Source: Bacteroidia bacterium
GTDB lineage: Bacteria; Bacteroidota; Bacteroidia; Flavobacteriales; Flavobacteriaceae
Assembly (NCBI GenBank): GCA_030430385.1
Contig: JAUIFO010000013.1
Span: 46,257-110,256 of the forward strand
Direction of reading: 5' to 3'
Length of the DNA stretch: 64,000 bases
Position 1 is the first letter of the stretch. The number at the start of each line of letters is the position of its first letter. Shown piece after piece: positions 1-7,758 of the stretch. A program made the position numbers and the translations under genes. Below the pieces are notes generated by a model. The model had not been told where the DNA came from and searched no databases. It saw only the letters and a list, made by a program, of their open reading frames with translations.

Positions 1-297
1 CAAAATCTAATTGGTAATGCGGTTAAATTTAATGACAAGGATAAAGGTCTTATAGAAATTGATGTTGAAGATCAAAAAGACTATTATAAGTTCTCAATTA
101 AAGATAATGGTATTGGAATTGAGCCTCAATTTCATGAAAAGATTTTTAAGATCTTCCATTCCTTGAATAAAAGTAAAGATTCAACTGGTATTGGATTATC
201 TTTAGTAAAAAAGATTGTAAACCTGCACGAAGGCAAAATTTGGCTGGAGAGTGCACCTAATATCGGTACTACTTTTTTCTTCACACTAAAAAAATGA
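1..297 (+). CDS. Histidine kinase, C-terminal part (5' truncated by window edge)
   Basis: The open frame enters at base 1 and stops with TGA at 295-297. The 98 visible residues are the ATP-binding half of a sensor kinase: N-box QNLIGNAVKFN at the edge, G1 box DNGIGIE, then a G2 box GIGLSLVKKIV, and the end FFFTLKK. The fragment closely resembles the C-terminus of the kinase at 1433-2494 (same FFFTLKK ending), so the two are probably paralogues. The H-box and any sensor domain lie outside the window. The stop is one base from the FIST gene start, which indicates a shared transcript. Confidence 0.93.
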   Translation, partial: QNLIGNAVKFNDKDKGLIEIDVEDQKDYYKFSIKDNGIGIEPQFHEKIFKIFHSLNKSKDSTGIGLSLVKKIVNLHEGKIWLESAPNIGTTFFFTLKK

Positions 298-298
298 T

Positions 299-1432
299 AT
301 GAAAACGATACAATTAATTAGACAAAATAACAATGATTGGCAGTATGTATCGCCAAAATTAGATTTAAAAAAACCTTTGGTTTTAGTATTCGGAAATAGA
401 TTTGCTTTAGAAGAACCATCACTCTATGATGATGTAAGAGCTTTGTTTCCAGATGGTGAAATTATTTTTGGTTCGGCTTGTGCTGAAATTTCATCCAATA
501 CAGTTAATGAAAACAGTATTACAATCACAGCTATTGAGTTTGAAAAGAGTCATTTTTTGGTGAAAAACAGCAATATTTTGTCAAAAGATATGGACAGTCT
601 CGAGACAGGGAAAGACCTAATAAATCAGTTTCCTACTGAAGGTTTAAAATATGTGTTTGTGGTTTCTGAAGGCAGCTTTGTTAACGGAAGTCAGCTCACG
701 AAAGGGATGAATATTGCAATAGATGAAAACATTATTATAACAGGAGGTTTGTGTGGAGATGATGAACGATTTGAAAAAACCATTGCTGGTTATAATGAAA
801 ATCCGAAACCAGGGGAAATTATTGCTATCGGATTTTATGGAGACACTTTAGATATTTCGTTTTCAATTTATGGAGGATGGACACCTTTTGGTCCTGAACG
901 CATTGTCACGAAATCTGAAGGTAATACCTTATACGAGCTTGATGGGAAGCCAGCACTAGATTTATACAAATCGTATTTAGGAGATAAAGCAAAAGATCTT
1001 CCTGGTGCAGCTTTACTGTATCCTTTAAATGTCACTTCAGAGCATGAAAATCAATCTATAGTACGTTCCATTTTAAATATTGATGAAGCAAATAATGCTG
1101 TGATTCTGGCAGGTGATATTGCAGAAAATGCTAAAGTACAGCTTATGATGACTAATGTAGATAACATTGCAAATGCTTCAGAGAGAGCAGCGCAACAAGC
1201 ACTTGATTTGAGAACTACAAAACCTGAATTAGCAATGTTGGTGAGTTGTATAGGAAGAAAATTGGTGTTAGATCAGAGAGTAGAAGAAGAAATAGAAGAA
1301 GTAATCGAAGTTCTAGGTAAGGATACTACCATATCAGGCTTTTATTCATACGGAGAAATTGCGCCATTTCATGGTGAGGTGAGTTGCCAGTTGCATAATC
1401 AAACCATGACAATTACACTAATTAGTGAATAG
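299..1432 (+). CDS. FIST domain sensory protein
   Basis: This 377-residue soluble protein has the FIST_N then FIST_C layout. It starts with a beta-rich segment (PLVLVFGNRFAL, then IIFGSACAEI near residue 56), has the glycine-rich ITGGLCGDD segment near 150, and a C-terminal segment with LVSCIGRKLVLDQR and SGFYSYGEIAPF near 315-357. FIST domains are cytoplasmic small-ligand sensors found with signalling proteins. No signal peptide or membrane segment is visible. It starts one base after the preceding kinase stop and ends immediately before the next kinase ATG. The likely role is to supply a ligand signal to one or both kinases, which themselves lack an obvious sensor. The ligand is unknown. 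Confidence 0.9.
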   Translation: MKTIQLIRQNNNDWQYVSPKLDLKKPLVLVFGNRFALEEPSLYDDVRALFPDGEIIFGSACAEISSNTVNENSITITAIEFEKSHFLVKNSNILSKDMDSLETGKDLINQFPTEGLKYVFVVSEGSFVNGSQLTKGMNIAIDENIIITGGLCGDDERFEKTIAGYNENPKPGEIIAIGFYGDTLDISFSIYGGWTPFGPERIVTKSEGNTLYELDGKPALDLYKSYLGDKAKDLPGAALLYPLNVTSEHENQSIVRSILNIDEANNAVILAGDIAENAKVQLMMTNVDNIANASERAAQQALDLRTTKPELAMLVSCIGRKLVLDQRVEEEIEEVIEVLGKDTTISGFYSYGEIAPFHGEVSCQLHNQTMTITLISE

Positions 1433-2494
1433 ATGAATTCATTACTCAAAAGACAAATACGTAAGTTTCTTAGTGATGAGCTAAAAGATAATAAAGATTT
1501 GAAGGCTTTTTTGGAAGCTGTTGATTTGTCTTACAATAATTTTGACGAACAGTTTGCAATGACGCAAAGAGCTATGAAAATTAGTTCTGAAGAATTGTTT
1601 GATGCCAATCGCAAACTTCATCAAGAAGCCAAGGAACAAAAAGAATTAATAGATAAACTCAAAAAAGTAATCAATAGATTAAAGGTCTTTGATAAAAATT
1701 CTAGCAATAGTGAAGATATTGAACTAAGTGAACTTGAACTTGTTGCATTTATTGAAGATCAAGCAAACGAAATCATTAAAATGAACAAACAACGTGAAAT
1801 TTTAATGAAAGAACTTGAATATCAAAACCAAGAACTTAGTGATTATGCGCATATGGTTTCTCATGATTTAAAATCGCCATTGCGAAGTATAGATACTTTA
1901 GCCGCTTGGCTGGTTGAAGACAATAAAGATCGCCTTGATGAGCATTGTAGCACACAATTAAATTTAATTCGGACTAATGTTGAAAAAATGGATGCTTTGA
2001 TTAATGGTATTCTAGATTATTCTACTATTGGAAAAGATCGAGAAGAAGTCTACCCTGTAGATTTAAATGTGCTTATGCAAGAGGTGTTGAAAATGATTGA
2101 TATTCCAAATCATTTTAAAATTACAATTTCTGATTTACCTAAGGTTCTAGGTGATAAATACCGTTTGCAGCAACTATTTCAAAACTTGTTGAGTAATGCT
2201 ATAAAATACAATGATAAACCAAAAGGACTTGTTGAAATTGGTTATCAAGAGCTAGATGAGTTTTGGGAGTTTTATGTCAAAGACAATGGAAAAGGCATTG
2301 ATGAAAAATATTTCGATAAAATATTTAAAGTTTTTGAGAAATTAGAAAACACAAAAGGTTCAACAGGTGTTGGTTTATCTATAGTTAAAAAAATTGTAGA
2401 CGTTTATGGCGGAAACATTTGGTTAACTTCAATACCAGATGAAGGAACAACCTTTTTCTTTACTTTAAAAAAGCAACAAAATGGAGCAGCCTAA
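1433..2494 (+). CDS. Cytoplasmic sensor histidine kinase
   Basis: This is a 353-residue kinase. Residues about 45-135 are charged and coiled-coil-like. The H-box is YAHMVSHDLKSPLRS with phosphoacceptor His144. The ATPase domain has N-box QNLLSNAIKYN, G1 DNGKGID and G2 GVGLSIVKKIV. There is no membrane segment, PAS or GAF domain and no receiver domain, so it probably takes input from the co-transcribed FIST protein. The ATG directly follows the FIST stop. The 3' end overlaps the HPt gene by 14 bases. The H-box resembles the phytochrome-type kinases common in Bacteroidota. Confidence 0.95.
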   Translation: MNSLLKRQIRKFLSDELKDNKDLKAFLEAVDLSYNNFDEQFAMTQRAMKISSEELFDANRKLHQEAKEQKELIDKLKKVINRLKVFDKNSSNSEDIELSELELVAFIEDQANEIIKMNKQREILMKELEYQNQELSDYAHMVSHDLKSPLRSIDTLAAWLVEDNKDRLDEHCSTQLNLIRTNVEKMDALINGILDYSTIGKDREEVYPVDLNVLMQEVLKMIDIPNHFKITISDLPKVLGDKYRLQQLFQNLLSNAIKYNDKPKGLVEIGYQELDEFWEFYVKDNGKGIDEKYFDKIFKVFEKLENTKGSTGVGLSIVKKIVDVYGGNIWLTSIPDEGTTFFFTLKKQQNGAA

Positions 2495-2798
2495 CTTATC
2501 TTACATTCATAGCATGTCAGGAGGCGATAAAGCTTTTGAAGAAAAGCTTCTTGATATTATTAAGAATGAATTTCCTCTAGAAAAACAAGTGTATTGCACA
2601 AATTTTGAAGCAGGACATTTTAAAGCTACAGCAGAATGCGTTCATAAACTTAAACATAAAATTAGTATTTTAGGCCTTGAAAAAAGTTATGAACTTGCTC
2701 AGGCTTACGAAGCAAATCTTCTCGAAAGTAATACGAAAGGTCATTTAGAATTCGAAGCAGTACTAAAGGTCATAACTGATTATTTAGAACAGTTATAG
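2481..2798 (+). CDS. HPt (histidine phosphotransfer) protein
   Basis: This is a 105-residue all-helical protein. The segment VHKLKHKISILGL (residues 54-66) matches the HPt signature HxLKGxxxxxG with His in place of the first Gly, so His55 is the likely phosphoacceptor. HPt proteins shuttle phosphate between receiver domains. It overlaps the kinase gene by 14 bases and is followed 9 bases later by the LytTR regulator, so all are one operon. The upstream kinase has no receiver of its own, so the phosphoryl donor domain must be elsewhere. The receiver of the REC-GT2 protein at 18814 is one candidate partner (inference). Confidence 0.82.
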   Translation: MEQPNLSYIHSMSGGDKAFEEKLLDIIKNEFPLEKQVYCTNFEAGHFKATAECVHKLKHKISILGLEKSYELAQAYEANLLESNTKGHLEFEAVLKVITDYLEQL

Positions 2799-2807
2799 CA
2801 CGTATTT

Positions 2808-3518
2808 ATGAATTGTATTATTATTGATGATGAAGCAGCTGCAAGGGCAATTATTGGTCAGTTGTGTACTAACGTAGAAGGCTTAGATGTAATTGAAGAA
2901 TTTCCAAATGCAATTCAGGCTATAAAGTATCTCAACCAAAACGAGGTTGATCTTATTTTCTTAGACATTCATATGCCAGATTTTACAGGTTTCGATTTTA
3001 TTGAAACCATAAAAAATCCACCTAAAATTATTTTAACAACATCAGATTCTAAGTTTGCTATACAGGCTTTCGAGTATGACTGTATTGTAGATTATTTAGT
3101 GAAACCAATTACACTAGAACGATTTCAAAAGGCCATAAAAAAAGCCAAATCAAAGTCAGTTTCCAAACAAGAATCGCAGCAATCCGAAAAGGTTGCATCA
3201 AGTTCAGGGAATGATCTCTATGTAAATATTGATAGACGCCTTATCAAAATCGATATCCCAAGTATTTATCTAGTGGAAGCCAAAGGAGATTACATTCATG
3301 TAAAAACTGAAACACAAAACTATACGGTTCATTCAACTCTTAAAAAAATTGAAGAGAAATTACCAAACGATTTGTTCTTGAAAGTACATCGCTCTTACAT
3401 TATTAATGTTGATAAAATCATTGATATTGAAGATAATAGCGTCTTGATCAAGAAAGATGTTATTCCTGTTAGTCGTTCAAATAGACCTGAACTTATGAAA
3501 CGACTCAACTTACTCTAA
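2808..3518 (+). CDS. LytTR-family response regulator
   Basis: This 236-residue regulator is of the LytR/AlgR type. The receiver domain (residues 1-115) has the acidic pair Asp7-Asp8, phosphoacceptor Asp53 in FLDIHMPDFTG, and Lys99 in DYLVKP. A polar linker follows (about 113-133). The LytTR DNA-binding domain (about 137-236) contains VEAKGDYIHVKT and FLKVHRSYIINV. LytTR domains bind direct repeats spaced about two helical turns. Such repeats (21-bp period) begin two bases after its own stop at 3520 and recur at four more sites in the window. It is the last gene of the FIST-kinase-HPt operon and the natural regulator of those sites. Confidence 0.96.
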   Translation: MNCIIIDDEAAARAIIGQLCTNVEGLDVIEEFPNAIQAIKYLNQNEVDLIFLDIHMPDFTGFDFIETIKNPPKIILTTSDSKFAIQAFEYDCIVDYLVKPITLERFQKAIKKAKSKSVSKQESQQSEKVASSSGNDLYVNIDRRLIKIDIPSIYLVEAKGDYIHVKTETQNYTVHSTLKKIEEKLPNDLFLKVHRSYIINVDKIIDIEDNSVLIKKDVIPVSRSNRPELMKRLNLL

Positions 3519-3519
3519 T

Positions 3520-3550
3520 ACCATTCGTCTATACTTTTTTACCATCGGTC
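3520..3550 (+). promoter_or_regulatory. LytTR/AlgR-like direct repeat, site A
   Basis: Two decamers, ACCATTCGTC (3520-3529) and ACCATCGGTC (3541-3550), are spaced 21 bp start to start. They resemble the AlgR core ACCGTTCGTC. The site lies between the LytTR regulator and the secreted-protein gene at 3631, 53 bp upstream of a perfect -7 element. Binding is inferred, not shown. Confidence 0.65.
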
Positions 3551-3602
3551 GCTGTCTTGCTCTAAGCCAACGAAAATTCCTTTTTTTCATGTGAGTAACC
3601 AA

Positions 3603-3610
3603 TAGATTTG
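3603..3610 (+). promoter_or_regulatory. Bacteroidota -7 promoter element
   Basis: TAGATTTG matches TAnnTTTG exactly, 28 bases before the ATG at 3631. The position where a -33 TTG would fall is a T-run with no TTG. That would suit a promoter needing an activator bound at 3520-3550. Confidence 0.5.
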
Positions 3611-3630
3611 TCATCAAATTAAAACTCTAG

Positions 3631-6231
3631 ATGATGGATCAACTCAGTAAATTTAAACTGAAATTATTACTCTACGTTGTACTCTTTACAACCATAGTAG
3701 CTCAAGCACAAGACATACCATTTAATTGTGATTACAATGCCTATTTGTTTCAATACAATGATGTATACGCTATCGATTTAGCCTCTGGTAGCTCCTATCA
3801 GGTTGCACAAGATGTAACGCCTGGTAATATTAATGCAGCAGCTTATAATCCTGCAGATGGGTTTATTTGGGGTTCACTAAGTTCTCCAGCAAAATCGATT
3901 GTTAGAATAGGTAAAAATTTCACCACTACTACATTTTATATAGACGAATTACCAACTAATAATCGCTATGTAGGTGATATTAACAATGAGGGTATTTACT
4001 TCTTAAAAGGAGGAGGGACTACGTATTATAAAATTGATTTAAACCCGAATTCAGCTAATTACACATTACACGAGTCTACAGAAACATTATCTCAAAATAT
4101 CAATGTGCACGACTGGGCTTTTAATGCTGTTGATGGCCAATTGTATACCGTTGAAAAAGGGTCTAACATCCTATATCGTATTAACCCATTAAACGGTTCA
4201 GTTCAAGCTCTTGGATTAGTGCCAATTCTTTCAGGTTTAAATTATACCTATGGAGCAGTTTATTTTGATGCTGACGGTAGATTTTATGTTTCTGCAAACC
4301 AAACAGGAACGATATACGTGATTCAAAGTGTACAAAATTTAAATGCTGGTGATACTATAGATTCTAATCTTTTTGCTTTTGGTCCATCAAGTGCTAGTAA
4401 TGATGGTGCACGTTGTCCAACAGCTCCTGTTCCTCAAGAAATTTGTGACAATGGTATTGATGACGATGGTGATGGTTTAATTGATTGTGAAGATCCTTCT
4501 TGCTCAGGTTTTGGTGAATGTGCTGTGATTGTACCTCCTACATCTGCAGCCAATGATGGCGGACTAGAAAGTAATAATAGATTGTCTGAACAAATCAATC
4601 AAAGAAATTTTAACCGCGCCAAAACAGGCTATAAATTTAATTTTAGTCAAGCGCAACGTCTTCAAAAATCTACAAGTTATTTGCAGCGTAATGCTTACTC
4701 AAGCTTTACATTAGAAGATTTTATTCCATTTGATATCATTAACGAAGATGAGGTGATAGAATCTACACCTTCAGATTTATTGCAAATCACAAATGCTTCA
4801 GAAATCTACGCAGTGGATTACTTAAAAAATAATATACCATTTGCTTCTATTCTAGCATTAAAAACCGACAATGGAGTGTATGAACATACAAAATACATTT
4901 GTGATCGATTGTTAGGTGCCGAATTAATTTCTGTATCAACGATAGCCATTAATGAGCAATCGTTTATAAAATCTATTATCAAAAACGTAGATGGCACTTT
5001 TGAATATGTGTTGAGTTTTTCAGCTAAAACAGTTAATAATGACGAAAACTTCGCAATTGAAAGCCATTGGAATTTAGATCAATATGAAGCAAATGTTACT
5101 TTTTACAACTTTCAAATTTGGACGAATTCTGTTGATGACTTATTTCAACTCGGACAAGAAGTCTTGAATTTATTAGATGTACAAAAGTCAATTTCAGATT
5201 ATAATAATTCAACACCTCCAACCGTATTTGTGAGAAAAGGAAGCTATACAAATGGCGCATTAGATTTACAAATTATTAATACAAATGCATCAGATACAGT
5301 GGCTTTTGATGCAGGATATCGAACAACTGAAACTTCAGAATTTGATTCTATGAACTCTACAATCAATTTAAATTCTGAATACATTACCAATTTACAAATT
5401 GAGACAGGAAATCTATTTGATATTGGCTTTAGAATTGGTGATGGTATAGCAACACCAGATGACTTATTTATGTCTGATGGTCCTTGGGGAATTGATGATT
5501 CTCAGCCAGATTCTGAGGTAATCACATATGAAGTAAGTGAAAATACAGAAACCTTTGATGTATCAGAATTTCCAGTAGAACGCAATGTGCAATTGCAAGC
5601 CAACACAAGTACTTATGTTGCTGCTTACAGAGCATTAACACCAAGATTCAAACCTGTAAACCTAACAGCTTATAATAGTTTGCAATTTGAAGCTCAAGGA
5701 ACAGGTACTTTAGAGGTAGCACTTTTAAAGGCTAGTATTTCAAATTGGGAGGATCAATATAAAATGACGATTGATTTAACTGAAACCTTACAAGAGTTCA
5801 CACTTCCTATTTCTAGTTTTGAATCAAATACAGGAACTGGTTTAGAGCTTAACGATATTGTAACTGTAGTTTTTACAATGGTTTCAGATACAGGAACATT
5901 GGAGTCAAAATCGATGACACTTCAGCAATTGCGTTTTTCAAAAGAAGATACACTCTCTGTTGAAGATTTAGATGAAACAACAAATGACCTTAGAGCTTTC
6001 CCTAATCCTATTACAAGTAAAACCAACATTCAATTTACAACAAATCAAGCTGAAACTGTACAACTTGTCATTTATGATCAACTAGGTAAAGCTGTACTAA
6101 AAAAATCAATTACTGTTAGCGCTGGGAAAAATCAAATTGCTCTAGATGTTAATCTATCAAGTGGTTTGTACATAGCAAAGGTACTTAGTAAACATAACAT
6201 TTATAATCCCTTAAAATTAATAGCTAGATAA
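3631..6231 (+). CDS. Secreted T9SS-sorted multidomain protein
   Basis: This is an 866-residue exported protein. It has a signal peptide (ends near AQAQ, about residue 27), a beta-propeller-like N-terminal domain to about 245, and a cysteine/aspartate cluster ICDNGIDDDGDGLIDC (MopE-like, near 272-287). A long unassigned middle follows, then a carbohydrate-binding-like beta domain at about 660-770. The last 75 residues are a T9SS type A sorting domain (FPNPITSKT start, SGLYIAKV near the end). Function is not recognised; a surface or matrix protein is the best guess. The gene is preceded by LytTR site A and followed by a strong terminator, so it is a monocistronic target of the neighbouring signalling operon (inference). 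ATG 3634 is an alternative start. Confidence 0.88.
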   Translation: MMDQLSKFKLKLLLYVVLFTTIVAQAQDIPFNCDYNAYLFQYNDVYAIDLASGSSYQVAQDVTPGNINAAAYNPADGFIWGSLSSPAKSIVRIGKNFTTTTFYIDELPTNNRYVGDINNEGIYFLKGGGTTYYKIDLNPNSANYTLHESTETLSQNINVHDWAFNAVDGQLYTVEKGSNILYRINPLNGSVQALGLVPILSGLNYTYGAVYFDADGRFYVSANQTGTIYVIQSVQNLNAGDTIDSNLFAFGPSSASNDGARCPTAPVPQEICDNGIDDDGDGLIDCEDPSCSGFGECAVIVPPTSAANDGGLESNNRLSEQINQRNFNRAKTGYKFNFSQAQRLQKSTSYLQRNAYSSFTLEDFIPFDIINEDEVIESTPSDLLQITNASEIYAVDYLKNNIPFASILALKTDNGVYEHTKYICDRLLGAELISVSTIAINEQSFIKSIIKNVDGTFEYVLSFSAKTVNNDENFAIESHWNLDQYEANVTFYNFQIWTNSVDDLFQLGQEVLNLLDVQKSISDYNNSTPPTVFVRKGSYTNGALDLQIINTNASDTVAFDAGYRTTETSEFDSMNSTINLNSEYITNLQIETGNLFDIGFRIGDGIATPDDLFMSDGPWGIDDSQPDSEVITYEVSENTETFDVSEFPVERNVQLQANTSTYVAAYRALTPRFKPVNLTAYNSLQFEAQGTGTLEVALLKASISNWEDQYKMTIDLTETLQEFTLPISSFESNTGTGLELNDIVTVVFTMVSDTGTLESKSMTLQQLRFSKEDTLSVEDLDETTNDLRAFPNPITSKTNIQFTTNQAETVQLVIYDQLGKAVLKKSITVSAGKNQIALDVNLSSGLYIAKVLSKHNIYNPLKLIAR

Positions 6232-6280
6232 TCCCTATGCTAATTACTTAGTTCACCAACAAATGAAGGTGTCTTAAGGT

Positions 6281-6308
6281 AAAGGCAAAAGCGAAAGCTT
6301 TTGCCTTT
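6281..6308 (+). terminator. Rho-independent terminator of the T9SS gene
   Basis: A perfect 12-bp inverted repeat (AAAGGCAAAAGC, 6281-6292 with 6297-6308) closes on a GAAA tetraloop, followed by a T-rich tract. It lies 50 bases after the stop at 6231. Confidence 0.85.
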
Positions 6309-6345
6309 TGATTTTTGTATTGGTATATTTAGAAAAAATAAAGTT

Positions 6346-7758
6346 ATGCGACTCAAAAACAGTAAGATAATTATTCCTTCGGATGGACATGATCCATTTG
6401 TCAATTGCAAATTGGATAGAAAAAAATACGCTGAAATTCTGACGAGCATTGTTGAAAACTACAAAGACGGATTTGTTCTTGCCATCGATAACAAGTGGGG
6501 AACAGGTAAGACAACTTTTATCCAAATGTGGAGACAATACTTAATAAATAAAGAGTTTAATACTCTTTATTTCAATGCTTGGGAAAATGATTTTCAAGAG
6601 GACGTAATAATTGCCTTACTTTCGGAGCTAGAAGAGTTTAAGTATAAAGAAGAAAGAACTTTCAAGAAACTTGTAGAAAAATCCGCTACCTTTTTAAAGA
6701 GAGTATTTCCTGCTATTGTTAAGGGAGTCGCTAACAAGGCAATTGGAGAACAAGGTGTTTCGGAAGTTGCTGAGGCAATGACTGAATTTACTTCTGAGGA
6801 AGTAGAGAATCAAATGAAATACTTTAACGAAAAGAAACATGGCATAAAGGAGTTTAGGAAAATATTAGAGGAGTTTGTTGACTATGTTGATCAAAGTAAG
6901 CCTTTGATATTTATTATTGATGAACTAGATAGATGTAGACCAAAGTATTCAGTTGAAATTTTAGAACAGATTAAACATCTATTTAATGTACCAGGAATTG
7001 TATTTGTTTTATCCATTGATAAAATTCAATTAGGAAATGCAGTTAGAGGATTTTATGGAAGTGATATGATAGATGCGGACGAATATTTAAGACGGTTTAT
7101 TGATTTAGAGTATAGGATTCCAGAACCAAATCCAGAGTTATTTATATCTTACTTATATGACTTTTTTGAGTTCGGTAGTTTTTTAAATTTAAGTGAAAGA
7201 CAGAACGTACGTGATTTTCAAGAAGATCGTAATAGATTTATTCAATACTCATTGGTTCTATATTCCAAAGGTTTTAGCCTGAGACAAATTGAAAAAGCTT
7301 TTGCTCGAATAAGATTAACGCTAAGATTTTTTAGTATTAAACAATATGTATTTCCAGAAATCATCGTAATAGTTTCATTCCTTGATTTAAAGCATTCTTC
7401 TACTTTGTATAAAATTCGAAAATTTGAATATAGTTTACAAGGTTTAGTCGATGAACTAGATAAAATTTTCTTGCCATTAATCAATGAAAGAAATAATAGA
7501 AGAGTTAGGTTTATGTTTGGGTCTTTTTTATGTAGATATGAAAATTTCCATTTGGATAAATACGGACAACTAAAAAATGGATTGGTTGAAAAAGATGAGT
7601 CAAATAATTCAAAACTTTCAATAACATCGAGATTAGAGAACGATAATGGCGAACTACTTCATGCAATTGAATATTATAAAAGACACTTTTATACTGACAA
7701 TATAAGTTTAGATTACATTTTAAAAAAATATGACTTGACAGAGTTTATTAATAACTAA
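6346..7758 (+). CDS. KAP family P-loop NTPase
   Basis: This is a 470-residue protein from ATG 6346. An upstream TTG at 6301 would add 15 residues but lies inside the terminator stem, so I reject it. Walker A is KWGTGKTTF (Lys55) and the KAP-specific FNAWEND follows near residue 76. Walker B is FIIDELDRCRP (about 189-199) and VFVLSIDK follows. KAP NTPases include membrane-associated and anti-phage ATPases. The usual internal membrane hairpin is not evident; the segment around 115-150 is only mildly hydrophobic. It is a lone gene between the secreted-protein gene and the convergent TPR gene, whose stop overlaps it. Its role here is unknown. Confidence 0.9.
   Translation: MRLKNSKIIIPSDGHDPFVNCKLDRKKYAEILTSIVENYKDGFVLAIDNKWGTGKTTFIQMWRQYLINKEFNTLYFNAWENDFQEDVIIALLSELEEFKYKEERTFKKLVEKSATFLKRVFPAIVKGVANKAIGEQGVSEVAEAMTEFTSEEVENQMKYFNEKKHGIKEFRKILEEFVDYVDQSKPLIFIIDELDRCRPKYSVEILEQIKHLFNVPGIVFVLSIDKIQLGNAVRGFYGSDMIDADEYLRRFIDLEYRIPEPNPELFISYLYDFFEFGSFLNLSERQNVRDFQEDRNRFIQYSLVLYSKGFSLRQIEKAFARIRLTLRFFSIKQYVFPEIIVIVSFLDLKHSSTLYKIRKFEYSLQGLVDELDKIFLPLINERNNRRVRFMFGSFLCRYENFHLDKYGQLKNGLVEKDESNNSKLSITSRLENDNGELLHAIEYYKRHFYTDNISLDYILKKYDLTEFINN

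Noticed and set aside
6301..6345. TTG-initiated N-terminal extension of the KAP NTPase
   Set aside because: It lies within the stem and tail of the upstream terminator, and ATG 6346 is a better start.
6240..6537. Small minus-strand open frames near the T9SS terminator
   Set aside because: They run through the terminator hairpin and across the KAP gene start, with no recognisable domain or coding pattern.
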